This document shows, piece by piece, positions 27,076 through 36,961 of a stretch of 64,000 nt of DNA (its first letter is position 1; each line of letters begins with the position of its first letter). Origin of the DNA: Ruegeria sp. TM1040 (lineage in GTDB: Bacteria; Pseudomonadota; Alphaproteobacteria; Rhodobacterales; Rhodobacteraceae). A program made the position numbers and the translations under genes. Location: the NCBI RefSeq assembly GCF_000014065.1, contig NC_008044.1, positions 333,501-397,500 of the forward strand, in the 5' to 3' direction. The notes under the pieces are model-generated. The model had not been told where the DNA came from. It saw only the letters and a program-made list of their open reading frames with translations, and did no database searches.

Positions 27076-28323
27076 ATGGCAACTCAGCATATTGTTGTGG
27101 TTGGTGCAGGCATCATGGGGGCCGCGAGCGCCATCTGGCTGCGCCGGGCGGGGCTGGAGGTGACGCTGGTGGACAAGGGGCGGCCCGGCATGGGGGCCTC
27201 TTATGGCAATGCCTGTATTCTGGCGCGTTGCGCGATGGTTCCTGTGACGACACCGGGGCTGATCGCGAAGGGGCCAAAGTATCTGTTGGACCCGAACTTT
27301 CCGCTCTATCTGCGGTGGTCCTATTTGCCCCGTCTGTTGCCCTGGCTTGGGCGCTATCTGAAACACGCAAATGATCAGGACACCCGGCGTATCTCGCAAG
27401 GGCTCGCGGGGATTGTGGGCGACAGTGTCGAGCAGCACAAAGCGCTCACCGAAGGGATGCCTGCGGCCAAATGGATCCAGGACAGCGATTACAACTTTGT
27501 CTACCGCGACCGCGCGGCCTTTGAGGCGGAGTCTTATGTGTGGTCGCTTAGGCGCGAGGCAGGGTTTGAGCCCGAGATCATTGAAGGCGATGACGTCCAC
27601 GCGCGCGAGCCGATCCTGTCGCGGGACATGCGGCTTTTGGCGGTCAACAAGGACCACGGCTATATCCTCAACCCCGGCAACTATGTGCAGGATCTGGTGC
27701 GCCAGCTCGAGGAGATGGGCGGGCGGTTTGTTCAGGCCGAAGTGAAGGATTTTGACCTCATGGGAGGGCAGATCACCGCGGTGGACACCGATCAGGGGCG
27801 CATCGCCTGTGATCGGGCGGTGCTCTCGGCGGGGGTCTGGTCGGCGGCGCTTATGAAGCGGCTCGGGCTCGACGTGCCGCTGGAGGCAGAGCGCGGCTAT
27901 CATATCGTCTTCAAGGACCCAAGCCAGCTGCCAACCGCGCCGATGATGCTGACCGAAGGCAAATTCGTGGCCACGCCGATGGATCAGGGGCTGCGCTGTG
28001 CGGGCATCGTGGAGTTTGGCGGGCTGAGCGATGTGAAGTCCAAGAAGCCGCTTGAGATGCTGCGCCGCACCGTCGCGCGCACATTCCCGAACCTCAGTCA
28101 CTCTGCCGAGGAAGAATGGCTGGGCTTTCGCCCCGCCCCTTCAGACAGCCTGCCGCTTATTGGTGAAGTGCGCGGCAGCGGTGTCTTTACCGCTTTTGGG
28201 CACCATCACATTGGGTTGACAGGCGGGCCCAAGACAGGCCGACTGGTCGCGGATATGATCACGGGCAACTGGCCCAATGCCGATACCAGCGCCTTTGATC
28301 CAATGCGCTTTGCAACGCAATAA
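27076..28323 (+). CDS. FAD-dependent D-amino acid dehydrogenase-like oxidoreductase
   Basis: A 415-residue DadA-type flavoprotein. The N-terminal dinucleotide motif is VVVGAGIMGAASAIWLRRAG (residues 7-26), followed by VTLVDKG and GASYGNACILA, the isoalloxazine-binding region of this family. C-terminal GFRPAPSDSLPLIGE and GHHHIGLTGGPKTGRLVADMI complete the FAD site. These enzymes oxidise D-amino acids (or N-substituted ones) to 2-oxo acids, passing electrons to the quinone pool. The racemase-like gene and TRAP transporter alongside suggest uptake and oxidation of an amino-acid stereoisomer. DadA itself is not assured. Confidence 0.85.
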   Translation: MATQHIVVVGAGIMGAASAIWLRRAGLEVTLVDKGRPGMGASYGNACILARCAMVPVTTPGLIAKGPKYLLDPNFPLYLRWSYLPRLLPWLGRYLKHANDQDTRRISQGLAGIVGDSVEQHKALTEGMPAAKWIQDSDYNFVYRDRAAFEAESYVWSLRREAGFEPEIIEGDDVHAREPILSRDMRLLAVNKDHGYILNPGNYVQDLVRQLEEMGGRFVQAEVKDFDLMGGQITAVDTDQGRIACDRAVLSAGVWSAALMKRLGLDVPLEAERGYHIVFKDPSQLPTAPMMLTEGKFVATPMDQGLRCAGIVEFGGLSDVKSKKPLEMLRRTVARTFPNLSHSAEEEWLGFRPAPSDSLPLIGEVRGSGVFTAFGHHHIGLTGGPKTGRLVADMITGNWPNADTSAFDPMRFATQ

Positions 28324-28362
28324 CAAGAAACGAAAAAACGAACCAACACGGGAGACAAATCA

Positions 28363-29340
28363 ATGACCAAAATGACGCTCAAGACCACTGTTGCCGGCGC
28401 TGCGCTGGTGCTTGCAGCCGGGGTGGCTCAGGCCGAGAAATGGGACATGCCGATGGCTTATGCGGCCTCGAACTACCACTCCGAGATGGGTGTGGTCTTT
28501 GCCGACAAGGTGCGCGATTACACCGGCGGAGAGATCGACATCACCGTGCATCCGGGTGGTTCGCTCTTCAAGGGCGGCGAGATCAAGCGCGCGGTGCAGA
28601 CCGGACAGGCCCCGATTGGCGAACGTTTCATGTCGGCCCACGCCAATGAAGAGCCTCTCCTGGGTTGGGACAACCTGCCGTTTCTTGCCACCACCTATGC
28701 CGAGAACGACAAGCTCTGGTCTGTGGCCAAGGACAAGGTGAACGCGGCGCTTGCGGATCAGAACCTGGTCACGCTCTACACCTGCCCATGGCCGGGTCAG
28801 GGGTTCTACTTCAACAAGGAAGTGACCTCCTCTGAGGACACGCAAGGGGTGAAGTTCCGCTCCTATAACACCGCCACCGCGACTTTTGCCGAAGAGCTCG
28901 GCATGATCCCGGTGCAGGTGGAAGCCGCCGAATTGAGCCAGGCGCTTGCAACAGGCGTGGCCGAGGCATTCATTTCCTCCGGCTCCACTGGCTATGACCG
29001 CAAGGTCTGGGAACAGCTGAGCCACTACTACAAAGTGAACGCCTGGCTACCACGCAACTACGTGATGGTGAACAAGCAGGTCTGGGACGGGCTGAGTGCC
29101 GAAACCCAGGGCGCCATCCAGAAAGCCGCGGATGAGACCGGCGCTGCCTGCGCTGCGAAATCCGAAGAGCTGGCCAACTGGTACTTCGAACAGCTCGAGG
29201 CCAATGGCATGACCGTGGCCGACGCAGGCCCGGAGTTCCTTGCGGAGTTGCAGGCGATTGGCGCCAAGATGACAGACGACTGGCTGGCATCGGCGGGCGA
29301 GGACGGTCAGGCGATCGTGGACGCTTTTAAGGCCAACTGA
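28363..29340 (+). CDS. dctP: TRAP transporter periplasmic solute-binding protein (DctP family)
   Basis: A 325-residue secreted protein: signal peptide about 1-23 (GVAQA), mature start EKWDMPMAYAASNYHSEMG. GVKFRSYNTATATFAEELGMIPVQVEAAELSQAL, read over two parts, contains the conserved Arg (about residue 166) that binds a substrate carboxylate in TRAP binders. It would capture an organic or amino acid for DctQM. GGGAGA precedes the ATG. Two strong hairpins separate it from dctQ. Confidence 0.93.
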   Translation: MTKMTLKTTVAGAALVLAAGVAQAEKWDMPMAYAASNYHSEMGVVFADKVRDYTGGEIDITVHPGGSLFKGGEIKRAVQTGQAPIGERFMSAHANEEPLLGWDNLPFLATTYAENDKLWSVAKDKVNAALADQNLVTLYTCPWPGQGFYFNKEVTSSEDTQGVKFRSYNTATATFAEELGMIPVQVEAAELSQALATGVAEAFISSGSTGYDRKVWEQLSHYYKVNAWLPRNYVMVNKQVWDGLSAETQGAIQKAADETGAACAAKSEELANWYFEQLEANGMTVADAGPEFLAELQAIGAKMTDDWLASAGEDGQAIVDAFKAN

Positions 29341-29347
29341 ACCGTAT

Positions 29348-29378
29348 TGCCGCCTTGGCCTTCGGGGCGAAGGCGGCA
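29348..29378 (+). other. Intercistronic hairpin 1 between dctP and dctQ
   Basis: TGCCGCCTT (29348-29356) pairs perfectly with AAGGCGGCA (29370-29378) around 13 bases, 7 bases after the dctP stop. No T-run follows, so it is more likely an mRNA 3'-end stabiliser or partial terminator. Confidence 0.6.
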
Positions 29379-29402
29379 GCTGTCTGAGATCCGTCTCAGC
29401 GG

Positions 29403-29425
29403 GCGCGAGGGGCAGACCCTCGCGC
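29403..29425 (+). other. Intercistronic hairpin 2 between dctP and dctQ
   Basis: GCGCGAGGG-GCAGA-CCCTCGCGC, a perfect 9-bp stem 28 bp before the dctQ start. With hairpin 1 it fills the 113-bp gap. Confidence 0.6.
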
Positions 29426-29453
29426 AGCCGCTCCCTCATTCAAAGGACTTGTT

Positions 29454-30167
29454 ATGCGAGACTGGCAACCTGTTCTGGGCCTGCCTCTGTGGGTATGGCT
29501 TTTTGTTGTGCCAAGCGGCCTGATGCTGTTGTGCCTGTTTAAACCCGAGCCGATGCGGCGGGTGTTGCGGCCTTGGTGGGCGTTTCTTGACCGGATCTAC
29601 AATGGAGCAGGTGTGGTCGCGGCGGTGTTCATGGTGACGATCCTTCTGCTGATCGTCGGACAGATGATCGCGCGCTGGGCGTCGCTGACCTTTCCCGGCT
29701 CTACCGAATACGCGGGCTATGCCATGGCGGCCACGTCCTTTTTTGCGCTGGCCTACACGCTTACACATGGCGGCCATATCCGGGTGTCGATCTTTCTCAA
29801 TATCGGCGGGCGCCATCATTTCTGGCTGGATGCGGGGGCAATGCTGATTTCGGCGCTCACCGCCACGTATTTCGCCCGCTACGCTATCAAGACAAACCTG
29901 TTGTCGCATATGCTCAACGACCGCACGCAAGGGCAGGATTACGCGCCTGAATGGCTGCTGACCCTTGTGTCGATGTTTGGCACATGGCCGTGGAACTGGG
30001 GGCAGCTTTGGGCCGAAAGCGGGTCTGGCTGGGTCTACACTCCCGTCTGGCTACCGCAGCTGCCGATGTCGATCGGCACCGTTCTGTTGGCGATCGCGCT
30101 TTGGGATTACCTATCTCGGATGCTGGTCACAGGCGCGCCACAGATCAAAGGGGAGGCTCTGGAATGA
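29454..30167 (+). CDS. dctQ: TRAP transporter small permease (DctQ family)
   Basis: A 237-residue membrane protein, longer than the usual 160-190. An extra N-terminal helix (LGLPLWVWLFVVPSGLMLLCL, about 7-27) precedes the typical four DctQ helices (YNGAGVVAAVFMVTILLLIV and later GYAMAATSFFALAYTLTHGGHIRVS). HIRVS is the family motif. ATG 29454 follows AAAGGA by 7 bases. Its stop overlaps the dctM start (ATGA). Confidence 0.9.
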   Translation: MRDWQPVLGLPLWVWLFVVPSGLMLLCLFKPEPMRRVLRPWWAFLDRIYNGAGVVAAVFMVTILLLIVGQMIARWASLTFPGSTEYAGYAMAATSFFALAYTLTHGGHIRVSIFLNIGGRHHFWLDAGAMLISALTATYFARYAIKTNLLSHMLNDRTQGQDYAPEWLLTLVSMFGTWPWNWGQLWAESGSGWVYTPVWLPQLPMSIGTVLLAIALWDYLSRMLVTGAPQIKGEALE

Positions 30168-31462
30168 GCGAGATCTACACCACAGTCATTTTCCTCTTTG
30201 TGCTGTTTGCGCTTCTGGGCGGGTCGGTCTGGATCGGTCTCGCGCTGATGGGCGTGGCCTGGGTCGGGATGGAGCTTTTCACCACCCGTCCGGCAGGGGA
30301 TGCGATGATCACAACCATCTGGAGCGGCGCGTCGAGCTGGACGCTTACGGCCCTGCCGCTCTTTATCTGGATGGGCGAAATCCTGTATCGGACCCGATTA
30401 TCGGAGGACATGTTCCGGGGACTTGCACCATGGATGCGGTTCCTGCCGGGGGGGCTTTTGCACACCAATATTGCCGGTTGCACAATCTTTGCTGCGGTCT
30501 CGGGGTCATCTGCGGCGACGCTCAACATGGTTGGCAAGATGTCGATCCCGGAACTGCGCGCGCGCGGCTATCCCGAGTATATGATCATTGGCACACTTGC
30601 GGGCGCGGCAACTCTCGGCCTGATGATCCCGCCGTCGCTGACTCTGATCGTCTATGGCGTGACCATAAATGAGAGCATCACCAAGCTGTTCATGGCGGGG
30701 GTATTTCCGGGTCTCGTGCTTGCCGGGCTCTTTATGCTCTATATCGTGGGCTGGCACTTCTTTGGCCCGGGCGAACGCCCAAAGCCGGAACCCCGTCTGA
30801 CATTCGGTGAGCGGATTGCCGAAAGCCGGTTCCTGCTTCCGCTCTTCGGGCTCGTCTTTGTGGTGATTGGCTCCATGTATATGGGTTTTGCCACCGCAAC
30901 CGAGGCGGCGGCCGTGGGGGTTCTGGGTGCTCTTGGGCTGTCCTTGATGCAAGGGAGTCTCAGCTGGGGAACCTTTGTCGAGAGCCTGATGGGCGCGACG
31001 CGTACCTCGGCGATGATCGCCTTTATCCTGATGGGGGCTGCATTCCTGTCGCTGTCGATGGGCTTTACGGGTCTGCCGCGGGCGCTGGCAGGCATGATCG
31101 AGAGCTACAACCTGTCGCCCATTGCGCTCATTGCGGTGCTGACGGTGTTCTACCTGATCCTCGGCATGTTCATGGATGGGCTGTCCTCGGTGGTTCTGAC
31201 CATGGCCATTGTGGAGCCGATGATCCGGCAGGCCGGGATTGATGTGATCTGGTTTGGTATCTTCCTCGTGGTGGTCATCGAGACCGCACAAGTAACGCCA
31301 CCGATCGGCTTCAATCTCTTTGTGCTGCAGGGCATGACCCGGCACGAGATCTCCTACATCGCCAAAACCGCTGTGCCGATGGTCGCGCTGATGCTGTTGA
31401 TGGTGGTGATCCTGGTGGTCTGGCCGGAGCTCGCAACCTGGTTGCCAAACAACATCCGTTGA
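30164..31462 (+). CDS. dctM: TRAP transporter large permease (DctM family)
   Basis: A 432-residue, about 12-helix permease of the ion-transporter superfamily. AVSGSSAATLNMVGKMSIPEL near residues 118-138 and LGMFMDGLSSVVLTMAIVEP near 330-350 are the two substrate/Na+ motifs of DctM; VIETAQVTPPIGFNLFVLQG lies near the end. It forms the Na+-coupled path with DctQ. The ATG 30164 overlaps dctQ; the longer upstream frame is an artefact. A terminator hairpin starts 15 bases after the stop. Confidence 0.94.
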   Translation: MSEIYTTVIFLFVLFALLGGSVWIGLALMGVAWVGMELFTTRPAGDAMITTIWSGASSWTLTALPLFIWMGEILYRTRLSEDMFRGLAPWMRFLPGGLLHTNIAGCTIFAAVSGSSAATLNMVGKMSIPELRARGYPEYMIIGTLAGAATLGLMIPPSLTLIVYGVTINESITKLFMAGVFPGLVLAGLFMLYIVGWHFFGPGERPKPEPRLTFGERIAESRFLLPLFGLVFVVIGSMYMGFATATEAAAVGVLGALGLSLMQGSLSWGTFVESLMGATRTSAMIAFILMGAAFLSLSMGFTGLPRALAGMIESYNLSPIALIAVLTVFYLILGMFMDGLSSVVLTMAIVEPMIRQAGIDVIWFGIFLVVVIETAQVTPPIGFNLFVLQGMTRHEISYIAKTAVPMVALMLLMVVILVVWPELATWLPNNIR

Positions 31463-31476
31463 TCCGTAAAAACGCC

Positions 31477-31503
31477 AAAGGCCCTTCTGCGTGAAGGGCC
31501 TTT
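31477..31503 (+). terminator. Terminator of the TRAP operon
   Basis: AAAGGCCCTT-CTGCGTG-AAGGGCCTTT is a perfect 10-bp stem, with its last T residues forming the start of a short tail. It closes the oxidase-dctPQM operon. Confidence 0.8.
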
Positions 31504-31885
31504 GTGCGCAGCGCTGTGCTGTCTTGCGGGCGCTGATCTTTCAAAATTTAGCGAAATCTTTGGCATTTATATGCGTGGATTTCGCCTTTTCACCTTGATT
31601 TGCGGGGTGAAACTGATCTTGGCCGACCGGCATTTCACCAAAAATTAAATGCCCCTCCCGAAAACTTCTCTCTGTATGAAACCGGAGAGTATGATGTGGT
31701 CTAGCTGCCAAAACGACCCTGTCGAACGTGTCCTTGTGACCCTGTTGAGCGCGCCAGTAGAGCTGTGCGCCCCGCCCAGAATGTGCCGCGCTCCGGTCAT
31801 TTGGCGGTGCGAGATCGCTTGACCTACGCTGCCGCCTCCTCCGCGCTCTTGCGCTGCCCTGACTCAACCCCACGCAGAGGACACT
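31504..31885. other. Intergenic region before the chemoreceptor gene
   Basis: About 380 bases without a believable gene. A 110-codon antisense frame (31541-31873) is Arg/His-rich and lacks domain character. The first 150 bases are AT-richer (around AAATTTAGCGAAATC and ACCAAAAATTAAATG) and probably hold the chemoreceptor promoter, but I cannot pick a clear -35/-10 pair. Confidence 0.4.
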
Positions 31886-34669
31886 ATGCCTAAGCTGAAG
31901 ACTTCCTCATCCATCAAACGTCCTGGTTTTGGTGTGTTCCGTAGTATCCGTGCCAAGATGAGCCTGATCCTATTTGTCATGGGGGCGTCGTTTTGCGTCT
32001 TCGCCTACATGATCCACACGGTTCTGTCGGGCATCGACCGGGACATGACCACGCTCAATTCAAAGGATCTCCCGGGGCTGGAACTGGCGGGGGAGATTTC
32101 TCTGGCTTCTGAACAAGCCAAGAACACCATGTTGTCGCTGATTTCCGCCACCGAGGTTTCCGTGATCGACACGGCCTCGCGCGAAGCTGAGGCCGCCGCA
32201 GAGCATATGATGCAGTTGATCGGCCAGCTTGATGCGGAGATGCAGCCCGTGTTCGAAGCGCAGGCGACTCAGGTTGCGGGGGCGCTCTCGGATCTGGCTG
32301 ATGCGCGGCGCGATGCGCTCAATAGCGAGGCGCAGATCGAAGCGGAAATCGAGGCTTTCAACATCATCGTCAATGACCTTGGGGAGCTGATGACGGGGCT
32401 GGTGCAGGCGGCATCGGTGGAGTTGAACCGTGGCGCGGCGAATACCTATGACGCCATCGACAAATCCCTGAAGCTCTTGGTCGAGCGCGATTTTCACAAC
32501 TTGGAGCTGCTCCTCGAAGCGCGGGCCGAACTGAACCTTCTGGCGGGGGCTGCCGTGGCCTTTGGGGGTACCAAGGACAAGGAAACGATTGCGAGGCTGC
32601 AAGCGCTCGCTGACAGTTCTGATGCCCGCCTGCAGGAGATTTCCGAGGAGATTGAGGCGAACGCGCCCGAAATGCTGGATGTTTCGCTCATCCACAGCGC
32701 CCTCTTTACGCTGCAATCCGTGATTGCGCAGAGCCTGTTTCCGTCCGAGTCCCTGCGCCAAGCCGCAATGAAATCCCGCGCCGACACGGATCGGTTTATC
32801 GTCATGGCGATTGATGCGCAGCTGTTGAAGCTCTCCGCCTCTGCGGCGCGCACCAGCAAGGAAAACGGTGACACGCTGCGTGAGCTGATGACCAATGAAG
32901 TGGGCTTTCTCAATGTCCTGATGGAGATCAGCCAGCATCTGAACAGTTTTCAGGTTGCGGCGCTTGATGTGTTGACCGCCTCGGATGAACAGCAGGTGAA
33001 GGACGCGGCATTCTCGCTCTCGCAGGCGAGCCGCAATCTGGCGAATTACACCGATTTTCAGGACCCGCTTGTTGTCGAGCTTCTCAGCCGTGTGGCCGCC
33101 TTTGCCGAAGAGGAAGCCGGGCTTGCCGCCCTGCGCATGAATGAGCTTTCAGCGCGCGCCGCCGCCCAGGAGGCCACGCAGAAAACCGAGGCAACGGTGC
33201 TGGAAATTGCGGACCGTGCCTCTGAGTTTGCCGCCCAGACTCTTGGCGTCATCCGCACCATGTCCAGTGACATCTCGGGCGAAGTGGCAACGGCCAGCCG
33301 CAACATGGTGATTTCTCTGGCGATGGCTGCGGGCGTTTTCCTGACGGCCTTGCTGGTGACCCAGCTTCTGATCCTGCGTCCGTTGAACCGGATCAGTGCG
33401 AGCACGGAACGGCTTGCGGAGGGGGATCGCAGCCCTGTCACCGGGTTTGAACGCACCAGTACAGAGATTTACCGGATCGCGCGCTCGCTGTCGGTGTTTC
33501 GCGATGGGATCGTCGAAAAAGAAGAGCTCGAAGAGATGGCGGCCGCCGAACGGCAGGAGCGCGAACGGGTGCAGGCCAAGGCGGTCGAGGCGCTGGGCAC
33601 GGGGCTGGAGCGCCTCTCCAGCGGGGATCTGACCGGCCACATCCACGAAGAACTCGGCGAGGGCTATGACCGGCTGCGGCTTGACTTCAACCGCACGCTC
33701 GACACCTTGAATGACACTGTCGGCCAGGTGATCGACACCTCTGCCTCCATTCGCAACGGCGCCTCGGAAATCAGCCAGGCCTCGCAGGACCTGTCGCATC
33801 GCACCGAAAGCCAGGCCGCGACGCTCGAAGAGACCGCCGCCGCATTGGATGAGATGACGGCCAGCGTGACCTCTGCCGCGGAAGGCGCGCGCGATGTGGA
33901 ACGCACCTCGAACGAGGCGCGCAGCGAGGCCGAAGCCAGTGGCGATATCGTGCGCAGCGCGGTTTCGGCGATGACCGAGATCGAACAGAGTTCGGGCAAG
34001 ATCGCGCAGATCATCTCGGTGATTGACGATATCGCCTTTCAGACCAACCTCTTGGCGCTCAATGCCGGTGTCGAGGCGGCCCGGGCCGGGGAGGCGGGGC
34101 GTGGCTTTGCGGTTGTGGCCTCCGAGGTGCGTGGCCTTGCGCAGCGCTCTTCGGATGCGGCGCTGGAAATCAAGAACCTGATCAGCGACAGCTCGAAACA
34201 GGTGGAGCGTGGTGTTGATCTTGTGGGCAAGGCCGGGGAGGCGCTGGACAACATCCTGAACCGCGTGAGTCATGTCTCTGAGCTGATTTCCGGGATCGCC
34301 ACCGGTGCGCAGGAGCAATCCACGGGGCTCTTGGAAATCAACACGGGTATGAACCAGCTGGATCAGGTGACCCAGCAAAACGCTGCCATGGTCGAGGAGG
34401 CCACTGCGGCGAGCCAGCTCCTGAACACGGATGCGGAGACGCTTGCGGATCTGGTGGCCCGGTTCCAGACGGCAAATACGGCGCGGACCCCTGCCGCGGG
34501 CGCTGGGGATGTGGGCGAGGACGCCGGATCAGAGGCGCTTGCCCCCACAAGCTGGGGCGATGCACAGGACATCGAGTGGGAGGCCACCGAGGTCGAAGAG
34601 CCCTTTGTCCCGGAGCAGACAGACTGGTCCGACTTTGATGGCGACGACACTCAGGCAACCGGGACGTAA
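31886..34669 (+). CDS. Methyl-accepting chemotaxis protein
   Basis: A 927-residue transmembrane chemoreceptor, long for the family. TM1 is at about 25-47, then a periplasmic helical sensor of about 425 residues of unknown ligand, TM2 at about 473-495, a HAMP domain from about 496, a second HAMP-like segment near 565-620 ([16 protein letters not shown]) and the signalling domain. The hairpin tip is intact: [20 protein letters not shown] and [20 protein letters not shown] (about 712-750). The C-terminus is an acidic tail (WSDFDGDD) with no CheR/CheB-docking pentapeptide. AGAGGA precedes ATG 31886. It stands alone, without che genes. Confidence 0.92.
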   Translation: MPKLKTSSSIKRPGFGVFRSIRAKMSLILFVMGASFCVFAYMIHTVLSGIDRDMTTLNSKDLPGLELAGEISLASEQAKNTMLSLISATEVSVIDTASREAEAAAEHMMQLIGQLDAEMQPVFEAQATQVAGALSDLADARRDALNSEAQIEAEIEAFNIIVNDLGELMTGLVQAASVELNRGAANTYDAIDKSLKLLVERDFHNLELLLEARAELNLLAGAAVAFGGTKDKETIARLQALADSSDARLQEISEEIEANAPEMLDVSLIHSALFTLQSVIAQSLFPSESLRQAAMKSRADTDRFIVMAIDAQLLKLSASAARTSKENGDTLRELMTNEVGFLNVLMEISQHLNSFQVAALDVLTASDEQQVKDAAFSLSQASRNLANYTDFQDPLVVELLSRVAAFAEEEAGLAALRMNELSARAAAQEATQKTEATVLEIADRASEFAAQTLGVIRTMSSDISGEVATASRNMVISLAMAAGVFLTALLVTQLLILRPLNRISASTERLAEGDRSPVTGFERTSTEIYRIARSLSVFRDGIVEKEELEEMAAAERQERERVQAKAVEALGTGLERLSSGDLTGHIHEELGEGYDRLRLDFNRTLDTLNDTVGQVIDTSASIRNGASEISQASQDLSHRTESQAATLEETAAALDEMTASVTSAAEGARDVERTSNEARSEAEASGDIVRSAVSAMTEIEQSSGKIAQIISVIDDIAFQTNLLALNAGVEAARAGEAGRGFAVVASEVRGLAQRSSDAALEIKNLISDSSKQVERGVDLVGKAGEALDNILNRVSHVSELISGIATGAQEQSTGLLEINTGMNQLDQVTQQNAAMVEEATAASQLLNTDAETLADLVARFQTANTARTPAAGAGDVGEDAGSEALAPTSWGDAQDIEWEATEVEEPFVPEQTDWSDFDGDDTQATGT

Positions 34670-34696
34670 TACTCCGGCCCAATCTGAACACGAAGC

Positions 34697-34733
34697 ACCC
34701 CGGCAGGCCCACTGTGCCCGCCGGGGTCTTTTT
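34697..34733 (+). terminator. Terminator of the chemoreceptor gene
   Basis: ACCCCGGC (34697-34704) pairs with GCCGGGGT (34720-34727); the loop can add GGC-GCC type pairs, and CTTTTT follows at once. A classical intrinsic terminator. Confidence 0.9.
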
Positions 34734-34849
34734 ATGCCTCGAGTAACATTCCGCTATGAGGTACATAATTCCGCATGTTGAAATTACTAGCGAGGCGCGG
34801 TAGGTGATACGTTGAATCACAGTCGCTGCCGTGCAAGGAGGAGCCGTCC

Positions 34850-36940
34850 GTGTCAGACCCCGTGCTTTTGGAAATTACCGATGACATCGCGGTCATCGCC
34901 ATCGCAAATCCCCCCGTAAACGCCCTGAGCCATTCCGTACGGCAGGGTTTGGACGCGGCCTTTGACGAGATTGCCCGCCGCGATGACGTCAAGGCGGCGG
35001 TGATCTATGGAACCGATCGCACCTTTATTGCCGGGGCGGACATCCGGGAATTTGGCAAACCTCCGCAAGAGCCGTTCCTTCCTGATCTGATAAACCGCAT
35101 CGAGGCCTGTGCGGTCCCGGTTGTGGCCGCGCTGCATGGAACCGCACTTGGCGGCGGGTTGGAGGTCGCGCTTGGCGCGCATTACCGTATCGCGGTACCC
35201 TCGGCGCGTTTTGGTCTCCCAGAGGTGACGCTGGGCATCCTGCCCGGGGCCGGTGGCACCCAGCGTCTGCCACGGTTGGCAGGGGTGGAATTTGCGCTGG
35301 AGGCGATCACCTCGGGACGTCAGATCGGCGCCGAAGAAGCGCTCGCGGCGGGTGTCATTGACCGGATCAGCGACACGGCAGATATCCGCGAAATGGGCCT
35401 GTCCTATGCGCGAGAACTGATAGCATCGGGCGCGCAGCCGCGCCGCACCAGCGACATCGCCCCGGAGCCCGTCTCTCCGGATGTGTTCGAGCAGGCGCGG
35501 GCAAAACTTGCCAAGAAAGCCCGTGGCCAGCTGGCCCCTCAGAACTGTGTCAAAGCAGTCGAAGGCGCACTCTCATTGCCGTTTGCCGAGGGACTCGCCA
35601 ATGAGCGTGCCTTGTTTCAGGAGCTGATGGAGAGCGACCAGCGCGCGGCCTTGATTCATGCGTTTTTTGCCGAGCGACAGGTGGCAAAAGTGCCCGAAAT
35701 CAATGGGGTAGAGCCGCGCGCGATCTCTCGGATCGGTGTGATCGGCGGCGGTACCATGGGCGCGGGGATCGCGGTCTCGGCGTTGTTGGCGGGACTTCAG
35801 GTCACGTTGATCGAACGCGACGCCGAGGCGGTATCGCGTGCAGAAACCAATGTTGCCAAGATCCTGCAGGGCTCGGTCAAACGCGGCAAGCTCACTCAAG
35901 AGAAATTCGACGCCATCATGCGCGAGGCCTTCGAGGCCAGCGCGGAATACGCCACGCTCGCGACGGCTGATGTGGTGATCGAGGCGGTGTTTGAGAGCAT
36001 GGAGGTCAAAAAAGAGGTCTTCACCAAGCTGGATGCGATCTGCAAGCCGGGCGCGGTTCTGGCCTCCAACACTTCCTATCTCGATGTGAATGAAATTGCC
36101 GCGATGACGACGCGGCCTCAGGATGTGATCGGGCTGCATTTCTTCTCGCCCGCGCATGTGATGCGGCTGTTGGAGATCGTCGTGGCGGATGAAACCGCGC
36201 CCGACGTGACCGCAACCGGGTTTGCCCTTGCGAAACGGCTGAAAAAAGTTGCGGTGCGCGCAGGCGTCTGTGACGGCTTTATCGGCAACCGGATTCTGAG
36301 CCATTACCGCAAGGCCGGAGATGGCGCGGTTCTCGCCGGGGCGAGCCCCTTTGAGGTAGACCGCGCCCTGGTGAACTTTGGCCTTGCCATGGGGCCCTAC
36401 GCGGTGAGCGATCTTGCAGGGCTGGATATCGGCTGGGCCACGCGCAAGCGGCTTGCGCCGACGCGGGACCCGCGAGAGGTCTATGCCGAATTTGTCGACC
36501 GGTTGTGCGAAGCGGGGCATTTGGGGCGCAAAACCGGCAAGGGCTTTTACGTCTATGATGACGGCGGGCAGACGCCCAACGCAGAGGTGCTCGACCATAT
36601 TGCCGAGGAACGTGCAGCCAAGGGCATTGCCGCACGCGAAATCCCCGAACAGGAAATCGTGGATCGCTATATGGCGGCGATGATCAACGAAGCGGCCCGC
36701 GTCGTTGAGGAGGGTATCGCGCTGCGTCCGCTGGACGTCGATGTGACGTTGCTCAACGGCTATGGGTTCCCCCGCTGGCGTGGTGGTCCAATGCAATATG
36801 CCGACACCGTGGGGCTGGAAAAAGTTCTCGCCGACATCGAGCGTTTTGCGCAGGAGGATGACTTCCTCTGGCAGCCTGCACCGCTTTTGAAACGATTGGT
36901 GGCAGAGGGAAAGACCTTTGCCGATCTCAATAACGCCTGA
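34850..36940 (+). CDS. fadJ: Fused enoyl-CoA hydratase / 3-hydroxyacyl-CoA dehydrogenase
   Basis: A 696-residue bifunctional beta-oxidation enzyme. The N-terminal crotonase half has the oxyanion motif [19 protein letters not shown] (about 101-119) and [20 protein letters not shown], split here, with the catalytic Glu region. The dehydrogenase half starts at [20 protein letters not shown] (about 297-316; NAD+ site) and includes [17 protein letters not shown] with the catalytic His. The GTG start at 34850 is preceded by AAGGAGGAG. The thiolase gene follows after 21 bp, giving a compact FadJ-FadA pair. Confidence 0.93.
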   Translation: MSDPVLLEITDDIAVIAIANPPVNALSHSVRQGLDAAFDEIARRDDVKAAVIYGTDRTFIAGADIREFGKPPQEPFLPDLINRIEACAVPVVAALHGTALGGGLEVALGAHYRIAVPSARFGLPEVTLGILPGAGGTQRLPRLAGVEFALEAITSGRQIGAEEALAAGVIDRISDTADIREMGLSYARELIASGAQPRRTSDIAPEPVSPDVFEQARAKLAKKARGQLAPQNCVKAVEGALSLPFAEGLANERALFQELMESDQRAALIHAFFAERQVAKVPEINGVEPRAISRIGVIGGGTMGAGIAVSALLAGLQVTLIERDAEAVSRAETNVAKILQGSVKRGKLTQEKFDAIMREAFEASAEYATLATADVVIEAVFESMEVKKEVFTKLDAICKPGAVLASNTSYLDVNEIAAMTTRPQDVIGLHFFSPAHVMRLLEIVVADETAPDVTATGFALAKRLKKVAVRAGVCDGFIGNRILSHYRKAGDGAVLAGASPFEVDRALVNFGLAMGPYAVSDLAGLDIGWATRKRLAPTRDPREVYAEFVDRLCEAGHLGRKTGKGFYVYDDGGQTPNAEVLDHIAEERAAKGIAAREIPEQEIVDRYMAAMINEAARVVEEGIALRPLDVDVTLLNGYGFPRWRGGPMQYADTVGLEKVLADIERFAQEDDFLWQPAPLLKRLVAEGKTFADLNNA

Positions 36941-36961
36941 TCGCCCAGAGAGGAAAAGACT

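Noticed and set aside
26974-28101. Extension of the LysR frame by 376 codons across the oxidase gene
   Set aside because: The upstream part is antisense to the oxidase; the LysR domain begins exactly at ATG 26973.
31541-31873. A 110-codon minus-strand frame before the chemoreceptor
   Set aside because: Low-complexity basic composition, no start site, no similarity to anything recognised; treated as non-coding.
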